This document shows, one piece after another, positions 10,057-20,400 of a stretch of 64,000 nucleotides of DNA. Position 1 is the first letter of the stretch. The number at the start of each line of letters is the position of its first letter. Both the position numbers and the translations under genes were made by a program. The notes under the pieces are model-generated. The model saw only the letters and a list, made by a program, of their open reading frames with translations. It had not been told where the DNA came from and did no database searches. Location: positions 24,109 through 88,108 of the forward strand of contig CAJOMC010000006.1 in the NCBI GenBank assembly GCA_905235635.1. The letters run 5' to 3'. This stretch comes from an uncultured Bacilli bacterium. Lineage in GTDB: Bacteria; Bacillota_I; Bacilli_A; Izemoplasmatales; UBA1188.

Positions 10057-11121
10057 ATGAATACCCAAGATAAGAAGTATAACCTAGTAAAATTTGAAGA
10101 TGGTGATTTTAGCCTAGACATTAAAGTTGATTGCGAATATCAAACAGTTTGGCTTACACAAAATGATATGGCAGAATTATTTAATGTTAATAGGGCAGAA
10201 ATTTCATATCACGTAAAAAAGGTATTACAGGACAATGAATTCAATAATTCAACATGTACGCTAAATGCACAAGTTGGTCCAGTATGTAAATACGATTTAC
10301 TAACTGAGCCAGTGTGTAAGTCGTACTTACATACTGCATCCGATGGAAAAACATATAATGTTGATCACTATAACTTAGCGTTTATTTCTTTAATAAGTAA
10401 TCGTGTAAAATCTAATAAATTTGTAAAATTTAAAGAGTGGGCTTTAAATGTATTAAAGAATTTAAAACAGGAAAATGGCGAAATTCAGTCATTATTGGTG
10501 TTCAAGCATAATGATATATCACTAGATGTTGCCGTCTCGTCAAGCGAGGAAACTGTTTGGTTAACAACTGAACAAATGGCCTTATTATTTGATAGAGATA
10601 AGAGTGTTATATCAAAACACATTAGAAATATATTCATTGAAGGAGAACTAGAAGAAAAAAGCAATGTGCATTTTTTGCCAATTGCAAATTCTGATAAACC
10701 TGTCCAACACTTTAGTCTAGACGTAATAATATCCGTTGGTTATCGTGTTAAATCTAAAAACGGAATTATATTTAGAAAATGGGCTAATTCAGTTTTAAAA
10801 GAATATCTATTAAAAGGATATGTATTGAATGAAAATAGAACCTTAATTACAGATGAAAACTATGTTAATTTAATTAATAAAGTAGACTCAATTGATAATA
10901 GATTAAAAAAAGTAGAAGGGAGTGAGCTTTACTATAAAAAAGAAAAGCTAATTGTAAATGGTCAGATATTTGATGCCACCGCATATTTAGAAGGCATTGT
11001 TTCAATCGCGAATACTAAAATATTATTGGTCGATCCTTATGTAGATTCAAAAGCCTTAAATATAATGAAATACGTTAATGGTAAAGTAAACATAAGAATT
11101 ATCTCATCTAATAAATCATAA
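10057..11121 (+). CDS. RhuM-family (virulence RhuM-like) protein with two tandem RhuM-type domains; probably C-terminally truncated
   Basis: Two copies of '…TVWLT..(D/Q)MA.LF…I..H(V/I)(K/R)…' followed by '…(V/I)GYRVKSKNGIIFRKWANSVLKEYLLKGYVLNENR'. Confidence 0.75.
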   Translation: MNTQDKKYNLVKFEDGDFSLDIKVDCEYQTVWLTQNDMAELFNVNRAEISYHVKKVLQDNEFNNSTCTLNAQVGPVCKYDLLTEPVCKSYLHTASDGKTYNVDHYNLAFISLISNRVKSNKFVKFKEWALNVLKNLKQENGEIQSLLVFKHNDISLDVAVSSSEETVWLTTEQMALLFDRDKSVISKHIRNIFIEGELEEKSNVHFLPIANSDKPVQHFSLDVIISVGYRVKSKNGIIFRKWANSVLKEYLLKGYVLNENRTLITDENYVNLINKVDSIDNRLKKVEGSELYYKKEKLIVNGQIFDATAYLEGIVSIANTKILLVDPYVDSKALNIMKYVNGKVNIRIISSNKS

Positions 11122-11184
11122 TTATCTAATATAGATATAAACAATTTTATCAAACAATACAACACGAACATTAACCTAATATAA

Positions 11185-11676
11185 GATACATGCATCTGGT
11201 TATGTTACTAAACCAGTAAATGTTACTAAAATAAAAGAAGAACTAGAAGGATTACGCTATCCTATCGAACTTCCTGAAACTAAAGACTTACAAGTTAAAT
11301 GTTTTGGTAATTTTGAATTATTCAAAGATGGTGTACCTATTAAGTTTTCAAGAAGCAAAAGCAAAGAACTTTTTGCTTATCTTGTAGATAGAGAAGGTGT
11401 CGCTGTAAATATTAATGAATTAAATACAATTTTATGGGAAGAAGATAAAAAATCATATCTAGAAACTTAATTGTTGATATAAAAGCTACACTCAAAAATC
11501 TTGGTGTAGAAGATGTTTTCATCAAAAGAAGAAATGAATGTTTCATTGACCCTACTAAAATTGACTGTGATGCCTATGAATATAAAAAAGATAATCCTAC
11601 CGCAATAAGAATGTATCGTGGTGAATATATGTCACAATACTCATGGGCACTATTTAAGATTAATGATATTATTTAA
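11185..11676 (+). pseudogene. Remnant of response regulator with C-terminal wHTH/BTAD (SARP-like) region
   Basis: HASGYVTKPVNVTKIKEELEGLRYPIELPETKDLQVKCFGNFELFKDGVPIKFSRSKSKELFAYLVDREGVAVNINELNTILWEEDKKSYL then -1 frameshift near 11460-11463 and RNLIVDIKATLKNLGVEDVFIKRRNECFIDPTKIDCDAYEY…YRGEYMSQYSWA; receiver domain missing. Confidence 0.8.
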
Positions 11677-11696
11677 AGAATAAAATACTAATATTT

Positions 11697-11730
11697 ATAC
11701 CTCTTAAGACTTATATAAGAGGTATTTTTA
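11697..11730 (+). terminator. Rho-independent terminator
   Basis: atacctctta-agacttata-taagaggtatttttaaa. Confidence 0.75.
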
Positions 11731-11967
11731 AATTTATATGTTGATAATCAATATAACTTCACTTTTTTATATTATTTTTTTTGATAAAAACACATATAAA
11801 TATCAATTTATGTAAGCGTTTGTAATAAATATTATAATTATTATAGGTATTAATAGTTTTTGACAATAAAATAATAGTTTTTTACATTGTTAATGAAATT
11901 AATAAAAACTATCATATAGTTGATGAGAAATAATTTTATTTCATAAAAAAATTTAGGAGAATAAAAA

Positions 11968-14900
11968 ATGAGCAAAAAACGTACTAGTTTACTTTTTATT
12001 ATGCCTCTTATTGTACTATCACTTATGGTAGTACTCGCTGGCTGCGGTAGAACAACTACTGTTACACCTACCGCTGAAAAGCCTACAACTACTGTTACTG
12101 AACCTGTAGAAGTAGTTGTTAGTGGTCATGAAACTGCAGTTAAAGTGAAACAAGGGGCTGAGGTTAGTGATAGCGATTTAATCGCTGGTGTTACTGCTAC
12201 TCGTGGAAGCGAAACCCTCACTGTATACGTTCAGGATAAATCAGCTTTAAATACTGCTAACCTAGGAACTGTCGAAATTACACTCGGACTTAAAGATAGT
12301 AGTGGCGCTGTCATAAGCGGCGAAACTTATAAACGTAGCGTTACTGTTGAAGAAAATTTCTATACTGATATTACTATTGGTGGAAATTCAACTTTAACAT
12401 TCTTAACTGATGCTGAAATAGATGATAATGCTTTATTAGCTGGTTTAACAGTTAATGAAGGCTTTACTTTATATGTTAAGGAAAGCGATGCACTCGATTC
12501 ATCTACAGCTGGTGATTACTATGTTACTATCGGTGTAAAGAAAGACGGTAGAGTTGTTAAATCTTCACAACAAACAGAAGTTACAGTTCAAAGAAAGGTT
12601 TCAATTGTAGAACCTGAACCTGAACTCCATATCACATTCTATTTTAATGATACAGAAGTTATTCCAGATGCATACATTGAATTAAATGAAGCAAATGAAA
12701 ATACAATTAAAGCAGCAATTCTTGCTGGTTTAATTGCTAAAGATGATGACTTCAATGAATATCTAGTAAAGATTGTTAATATGGAAGCATTAAACACTGG
12801 TGCTAACGGAAAATATGAAGTTACTCTTGGTGCTTATGATGGAACTGAATTATTAAAAGATAAGGATGGCAATGATTTTGTTGTAACTAGAAATGTTGTT
12901 GTTCAAGCATTCGAAAAACTTACGACTCCAAGTAATTTCTTTATCGCTGGATATGCTGATCAAAAGGGTAGAATCAGATTTGATAATGTACCTGAAGGTG
13001 CAGAATCATTCGTTGTTAAGTTTGTTGCACGTGGTGAAGAAGCAAGTGCTCAAGCTGTATGCGAAACTACAGTTGATCATGCTTATGTTGAAATGGGATT
13101 CTTACCACTTCAAACAGGCGATTATACAATGTATGTTAAAGCACAAGGAACTGGATACTTAGATTCAGAATTCAGTGCTGGATACGATATTACCTATACA
13201 TTATTTGCTGAATTCACTCCTGAAGTAATTGCTGAATGGGCTAATAAAGATCACGGCATCCCATCACTAGTTAATGGTGTTGCTAAGATTGAAACTCCAG
13301 TTGACGGATGGGGTAAGGCAATGAGTGATGAAATTCAAGTTAATTTTAATAAAACTTTAATTCTTGCACTTGATATCAATAAAGTTGATAATGCATTCTT
13401 CGCTACACTATTAATTGATGGTAGTGAAATCTCTATTATTGGCGATACTAGAAGTGGTGATCCAATTATGAGAGAAATTAAAGCTAATGGTTATACTGGA
13501 ACTCAAACTGTTAATATTGTTGTTGGTCCTACAGGTGGAGGTCCTGCTATCTACTTAAATGGTGTTAGAGTATTCTCAATTGAAAAATATGTTGCACCAC
13601 AACAAGACGTTAAATTAAATAATCCAAGTGAATTTGGTATTGGTATTGATGGTTCATCAATTAAGTGGAAAGGCGATAGCTTATGTGAAAGTTATAGCGT
13701 TAAGATAACTAAACGTGGAGAAACAGAAGTTCTAAAAGAAGCAACAACCGACCAATTATCATTCCAAGTTGCAACTCTAGAAGCTGGTGATTATACAATC
13801 ACTGTTAAATGCTTAGGAAATGCACCTTTAACATCAGATTCAGAAGCTGTAAGTTATGATTTCAGTGTTAAAGAATATGCAAACTTCAATGCAGAACAAA
13901 TTGGACAATTTACTGGTAACGGCTGGGAAGCTGATTCAACTGTTCAATATGATTTAGAAACTGGCTACGCAGTAATTAACTTTGACGGACATCGTTCATA
14001 TGGTGCAGTAGGTAATGAAGGCGTCACAGTAGATTTATCTAAGAGACCAGTAGTTATATTTGAAGATCTTAATATCACTGGTGGATGGCTTGCTAGAGCA
14101 TTCTTTGGAACATCTGTAATCTATGCAATGCAAAATGATACATTTGGTGATGCTCATTATGATTATCTAATCAGAAAGATTTGGCTAAATGTTGATGGCA
14201 ACTTAGTTCCTGGCGCAACAGGAGATAAGGATAACCCTCAAGGCGTAGCTCAATATAGATTCCTCCTCGGTTTCGTTGGTGGAAATGATTCAAGAGTAAC
14301 TGTTAAGGGAATGAGATTTGTATATCTACAAGAATATACAGAAGCAGCTCCAGAACAGCTAGATAAACCAAAAGATTTTGCTCCAACAACAAGCGGTAGC
14401 GAAATTGGATGGTCATCAAGTGCTTTATCTCATGAATATGTAGTATATGCATTTGGAACTGAAAACGAAATTCAATCTGGTACAGTAAAGGGTGCTTCAC
14501 TAGAAGTTTCATCTCTCCCTCAAGGAAGATATACATTAAAAGTTAAAGGGTTAGGAGATAATGTTGAATCTCTTGATTCAGAATATGCAACATATGATTT
14601 CGCAGTTAAAGATTTAGCATTCTATTCTGCAGCTGACGTTGCTAATACTGATCTATTTGCTGTAAGCGATGGTAATGTATCAGCAGAATTAAATGGAAAT
14701 AGAGTCACTATTTCTAACAATTCTGATTGGGGTGTTTGGTCACCACTAGTTGGAACTACTATAGATTTATCTATGCGTCCAGTTGTAGTTGTTAAAGGAA
14801 TTACTCTAGAACATGAATGCTGGCTTGCAAGAGCGTATGCCGCAGGCAAGACAATCGTAATGCAAAATGATACTAATGGTACTTGGAATAACGTTACTAT

Positions 14901-16500
14901 TATTAGAAGAACATGGGTTAACGTTGATGGAAACAAGATTGATGCTAACACAGGTAGTGCTAATGATCCTCAAGGTATAACTGAATATAGATTTGGTATC
15001 GGTGTAAATGGCAGTGGTATCGTATCTTACGAATCAATTAGAATTGTTGTCGTTACTGCATATACAGATTGTGGTAATAATCATGATTTAAAAGAAGTTG
15101 CAGAAGTTCCTGCAACTTGTATGACAGAAGGCCACAACCAATATTGGGTTTGTGATAACTGCGGTAAAGTATTTAAAGCAGACAAAACTACAGAAACTAC
15201 TCCTGAAGCAGAAGTTACTGAAGCAAATCCTAATAATCATGGTTCAAGCTTAGAACACGTTAATGGTACTGCAGCACACGGTGTTGCTGGACATAAAGAA
15301 TATTGGCATTGTACAGCTTGCAATAAGTACTTTGAAGATGAAGCAGCAACTAAGTTAATTGCTGATATCGAAGCTTGGAAAGCTGAAAATGGCGCTGGAT
15401 ATGTTAGTGATTCACACTCATGTGAACACACTAATACCATTCCTTCAACTTGCCTTGCAACAGGTACTAAAGAATACTGGCAATGTACTGAATGTCATAA
15501 ATATTTCTCTGATGCTGAATACACTCAAGAAATAGCTGATCTTGATGCTTGGAAAGCAGCTGATGGCTTACTTCCAATAGGTGACCACGCATTAGTAGAA
15601 ATGCCTGCTAAGGCACCTACATGTGAAGAAACTGGGAACAACCAATACTGGACTTGTTCAGTATGTGGAAAAGTCTTTAAAGCTAATAGAACTGATGAAA
15701 CAACAGTAGAAGCAGAACAATTACCAATTAGTGGTCATTCTTATGGAAATCCAGTTTATGAATGGGTATTTGAAGAAGGCGTATGGAAATGCCAAGCTTC
15801 ACGTACATGTAGTGTAAATAGTGAACACGTTGAATTAGAAAAAGTTGCATCTAGTTCTTCTGCAACACTAGAAGCAACAGAATCAACAAAAGGTGAAGTC
15901 ATTTATACTGCAGAATTTACAAATGAAGCATTTGAAACTCAAACAAAAGTGGTTGAAACAACTATGTTAGCTAAACCAGCTAATATGGTTATAAGAGGTG
16001 GTTATGAATCTGGACGTATCATGTTTGATGCTGTTGAAAATGCAGCAGCATACGCAGGAATCTTTGTAGCGCTTGGTGAAGCACCTACAGCTACACGTCT
16101 AGCTTATACAGAATCTTATACAAATGAATTATCACTTAAATCAGTATTTCTCCCTACAGGAAACTATACATTCTATGTAATTGCTGTATCAAATGATACT
16201 CAATATGTTGCATCTTGCAGTGAAGGACTTGATCTTACAATAACTGTAGTTAAATCATGGACTGCACAAGAATTTGTAGACAGCTTTGAAAATGTTGAAC
16301 ATTGTCAAGCAGTAATGGATGGCGAATTTGCAAAAGTTACTCCAATAAATGATAGTTGGGGATATGGTAGATTAAGCCAAGAATTAACAATTGACTTTGC
16401 TAAGAACCCAATTATTAACTTTGATATAGTTTCTCTAACTAATAATTATTGTTCATTCGCGTTTGATGGAACACAAGCGCTCCGATCAATCAAATCCTGA
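11968..16500 (+). CDS. Very large modular surface lipoprotein, 5' part (frameshifted relative to 3' part)
   Basis: Lipobox 'VVLAGC'; FN3-like modules, repeated 'DLSxxP' modules, four CxxC repeats; terminates abruptly inside a module whose continuation is the next ORF. Confidence 0.8.
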   Translation: MSKKRTSLLFIMPLIVLSLMVVLAGCGRTTTVTPTAEKPTTTVTEPVEVVVSGHETAVKVKQGAEVSDSDLIAGVTATRGSETLTVYVQDKSALNTANLGTVEITLGLKDSSGAVISGETYKRSVTVEENFYTDITIGGNSTLTFLTDAEIDDNALLAGLTVNEGFTLYVKESDALDSSTAGDYYVTIGVKKDGRVVKSSQQTEVTVQRKVSIVEPEPELHITFYFNDTEVIPDAYIELNEANENTIKAAILAGLIAKDDDFNEYLVKIVNMEALNTGANGKYEVTLGAYDGTELLKDKDGNDFVVTRNVVVQAFEKLTTPSNFFIAGYADQKGRIRFDNVPEGAESFVVKFVARGEEASAQAVCETTVDHAYVEMGFLPLQTGDYTMYVKAQGTGYLDSEFSAGYDITYTLFAEFTPEVIAEWANKDHGIPSLVNGVAKIETPVDGWGKAMSDEIQVNFNKTLILALDINKVDNAFFATLLIDGSEISIIGDTRSGDPIMREIKANGYTGTQTVNIVVGPTGGGPAIYLNGVRVFSIEKYVAPQQDVKLNNPSEFGIGIDGSSIKWKGDSLCESYSVKITKRGETEVLKEATTDQLSFQVATLEAGDYTITVKCLGNAPLTSDSEAVSYDFSVKEYANFNAEQIGQFTGNGWEADSTVQYDLETGYAVINFDGHRSYGAVGNEGVTVDLSKRPVVIFEDLNITGGWLARAFFGTSVIYAMQNDTFGDAHYDYLIRKIWLNVDGNLVPGATGDKDNPQGVAQYRFLLGFVGGNDSRVTVKGMRFVYLQEYTEAAPEQLDKPKDFAPTTSGSEIGWSSSALSHEYVVYAFGTENEIQSGTVKGASLEVSSLPQGRYTLKVKGLGDNVESLDSEYATYDFAVKDLAFYSAADVANTDLFAVSDGNVSAELNGNRVTISNNSDWGVWSPLVGTTIDLSMRPVVVVKGITLEHECWLARAYAAGKTIVMQNDTNGTWNNVTIIRRTWVNVDGNKIDANTGSANDPQGITEYRFGIGVNGSGIVSYESIRIVVVTAYTDCGNNHDLKEVAEVPATCMTEGHNQYWVCDNCGKVFKADKTTETTPEAEVTEANPNNHGSSLEHVNGTAAHGVAGHKEYWHCTACNKYFEDEAATKLIADIEAWKAENGAGYVSDSHSCEHTNTIPSTCLATGTKEYWQCTECHKYFSDAEYTQEIADLDAWKAADGLLPIGDHALVEMPAKAPTCEETGNNQYWTCSVCGKVFKANRTDETTVEAEQLPISGHSYGNPVYEWVFEEGVWKCQASRTCSVNSEHVELEKVASSSSATLEATESTKGEVIYTAEFTNEAFETQTKVVETTMLAKPANMVIRGGYESGRIMFDAVENAAAYAGIFVALGEAPTATRLAYTESYTNELSLKSVFLPTGNYTFYVIAVSNDTQYVASCSEGLDLTITVVKSWTAQEFVDSFENVEHCQAVMDGEFAKVTPINDSWGYGRLSQELTIDFAKNPIINFDIVSLTNNYCSFAFDGTQALRSIKS

Positions 16501-17425
16501 TGTCTTCCCAACAAGTATGTTTAGAGGAAATGTTCAAGGAAACTCATATTCTGGTGTAAATGTTATGAGAGTTGGATTTGGTGCGACCGGTGCTAGTGGA
16601 TGTTCAGTTTACCTAAGAAATGCAGCTGTATACTACTTAAGTGAATATGTTGAACCATCTGAAGAAAAGAATCCTGTTCAAACAGCAACAGATATGGCTT
16701 TAACTTCAGACAAGATGAATATTACTTGGACTACTGATGCTATAAGCTTTGAATATACAGTATATGTTAAAGATACAGAAACAGTAGTTGAAAGTGGTAC
16801 TAAGAACGGAACTAAATATAGTCCTGCACATTTAGCTGCCGGTGAATATACTATTAAAGTTAAATGCTTAGGTGATGGCGAAACCACACTTGATGCTACT
16901 GAATATGGAACATTTAATTTCAAAGTTACAGATTACTATTCTTATACTGCAGCTGATATTGCTACTTGGGCAAAAGTTGATGGCGATACAGTAGGTGCAT
17001 CTTTATCACAAGATGGCACTAAAGCTGTTATTACAGCACAAGGTTGGGGTATTGTTGCTCCACAAGCACCTAATACATTAAATAGTGAATCATCTAAGTT
17101 TACCGGAAGTGCTTGCCCAATATTAGTAATTAAGGGAATTAATGTTCAATCTGGTCGTTGGTGCTTAAGAGCATATGTTAGAGGTAGTGTAAATGGTTAC
17201 TCAACAACTATGGCTGTAATGCACAATGATGATGAAAAATCTTGTGAATTATTAGTTCACCCAGCATGGCAAAACGTTGATGGAAATAAGATAGATTCAT
17301 TCAGTGGTGATAAGACTAACCCTGGTGGATATATTCGTGATTACATGATTGGATTTGGCGCAACAAGTGATGGTACTGTTGAAGTTGAATCAATCCGTAT
17401 TATTGGTATTTCCGCAATAAAATAG
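16463..17425 (+). pseudogene. 3' continuation of the 11968 surface protein in a different frame
   Basis: SDQSNPDVFPTSMFRGNVQGNSYSGVNVMRVGFGATG…YYLSEYVEP completes the module truncated at 16500; no credible RBS or signal peptide of its own. Confidence 0.75.
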
Positions 17426-17459
17426 ATATTAGAGGTGGGTTTCATCTCACCTCTAATAT
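17426..17459 (+). terminator. Strong hairpin, possible terminator (short T content)
   Basis: ATATTAGAGGTG-ggtttcatct-CACCTCTAATAT. Confidence 0.6.
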
Positions 17460-17476
17460 TTAATGAGAGGTATACA

Positions 17477-20400
17477 ATGACTATGTTTAAAAAAATAACT
17501 ACATGCTTATTAGCTATAATAGAATCAGTCTTTGTTTTTGTTGTTATCTCGAACACAAATAAGGTAAATGCAGCAATCAATATGTCAATACCAAGAATGG
17601 ATAGCCTTCCAGGCGTAGCTACTGATTATGAGTATAAAGACTGGAAAGAAACAACTATAAACTATATTAACTATATACTTGATGAGTCATCTATATTTAA
17701 TGGGATGGATGCAAAAGGAAACTCACTCGCAGAAAAGCCTATTAAGATAGTTCAATCTAATGCTGCTAAAAATATAGACGCTTTCTTTAATGAAAGCGGC
17801 AATAAGTTTTGGGGTATTAAATCATATCTAGGACTATCAGGTGGTGGAGTTGAAGGAATTAACTGTATAGCCGCAATATTATCAGGTGCTCAGGTTGGGC
17901 TTGATATGACTAACTATTCAGTTAACGGTCAAGAACCACATAATTATGTTCGTGATATGGTTGCCTTCTATCAAGCAGAAAACGGACAAAATGTCGTATT
18001 AAATAATGCATCTGCATCAACAGGCGGATCTTTTTGGTATGAACTACTTCCAGGATGTTTATTTGTAAACTTATATGAATATTATCCAGAAGAAACATAT
18101 CTAAAAGAAATCATCGCAGAAATGTCTAAAAAATGGATGAAATGTGTTGATGATTTAGGTGGAGCTAACTGCGACTTTAGTAGTGGATATGGTTATAGTA
18201 TTGCAAAAGGTGTTCAAACATATGGTAACTGGAGAGAACCAGATGCTGCTGCAGGCCTAGCTTATATCCTTTATGGTGGATATAAAGCAACCGAAAATGA
18301 TCCAGTATATGGTGAATATAGTAGTCAATTTTTAACAAGAGCTATGTGGTGTATGGACTTCCTAGATAGACTTGAGTATTCACCATTTTATGAAGTTCTA
18401 ACATTCCTCGCCCCTCCAATAGCATCTAAACTTAATGCCTTCCATAATAAAAATTATGATATCGCAAAATATATTAATTGGACTTTAGATGGTTCAAGTG
18501 CTGTCCGTGGTGGATGGGGTATGATAAATGAATCATGGGGTGGGAAACACACCTATGGTTTAATGGGTAGTTTAACTGATGGCGGCGGATATGCGTTCGC
18601 TATGAATACATTTGATGCAGCTTGGGGTTTCATTCCTACTGTTAAATACGATACTCGTTTCGCTAATTCTATTGGTAAATGGATATTAAACGTATCAAAC
18701 TCATCACGTTATTACTATGGAAAATATAGTAGCGATGATGGTGAATATATCACTAACACCTACGGTGAAAAAAGTTATACTCACTGGAGCGGATACTATC
18801 AATCTTCTAACTATTTCGCACCAACTGATCCTGAGGCATCATTTATAGCCTATGAGGGCTTACGTAAATACCAAAAAGGATTCAACTGGAATGCGGATGG
18901 TAATAGTAAATCTAATTTCACTAACTATAATCACTCACCTTACGCAAGTTGTGATAGTTTTACCTATGCTTGGGGTGGAAACACTGATTATGGTATGTAT
19001 GGCTCAAGCCATGTCGGTATGTTTGGCGCAATAATAGACAAAACAAACGTATCACAAATATTAAAGATCGATTTAAATGCGCTAGATTATTTTGGAGAAG
19101 AAACATATCCAACATATATGTTCTATAATCCTTATAATCAAGCCAAAGAAATAGAATACAAAAAAGAAAAAGCATCAAATAGATTATATGATGCGATTAA
19201 TAAAAAATGGTTAACTACTACTGGTAGTGGAGAAACTGTAAAATTCTATGCACCAGCAGGTGTATCAACAATAGTTGTTGAACTACCAGCTGATGGTGAT
19301 ATTGAAACAAGTGGTGGTGTTTATTATTTAGATGGTAAATATGTAACATCATCAAGAAGTAGCCTTAATATGACTGTTGAACACTACGATGATAACTCTT
19401 GGAGTGAGATTAGTAGTGGTGCTGTTATAAGAAACAAACTTAGAATCTATCTAGATGCTCAAGTTGATTCATCAACTACATTAAAAGAAATTAATGTAAC
19501 AATTAACGGGAAAGAAGTTTATAAGACTACGTCTATCCCAACATCTTATATTGAAATAGATGTTGAAAATAATGATTTAATTAGAAGTGGTAATGGTTCA
19601 ATTATCGCTAATATGAAATTAAATAATGGTGCTATTGAAAAACGTTCTATAGGAATTACGGTCGCTAAATCAAGGCTTGAGACCGCAGTTTCGTTTGATA
19701 GTCATGATAAACAAACAGAATCATTTACTAAAACAATAGATGTATGGAATAATGGTCCAAATGCAGTGCTTTTACCGTTTGATTGTTCTGTTGAAACGGT
19801 AGATAGTGGTACAAAGATCACCGCATCAAGCGTTTTATCTTATGGTTCATCATTCACTGAATACTTTAGAATTGACTTATCAAGGAATCCAATTCTTGAG
19901 TTAGATATTAAAGAAACAACTGCAAGTTGGGCTTTAAAAGTATTCATAGAAGATGGCGATGCAACTGGTTACTATATGATAAGAGATATTGATACAACAG
20001 GTAAACAAAGTGTTAATATCATTGAACAAATCTTAATAGAAGATCGTTCATTTGATTTAACTGGAATACATAATCTAGCTGTATGGATTCTTCCTGCGGG
20101 TAAGCCTGGATGTAGTGTTACTGTGAGTGATATCTATATTTATTACTTATATGATTCGCCAATAGTAAATGAACCAAATCAATATGAATGGGGCTTTAAC
20201 TTTAACCCTGGATACATTAATATTTGGGATAGTTTTGAAGATAACCTCCCTGATGCAGGCGCAAACTTAGAATATACAAGTAATGCGACCGAAAAGTTGT
20301 CTATTCAAAACGGGAAGGTGAGTGCTTATATCACAAGTCCATACGTATATGCGGATATTGCCAAAAACCCAGTAATAAGTGTTATGCCATATTCAGTTAG

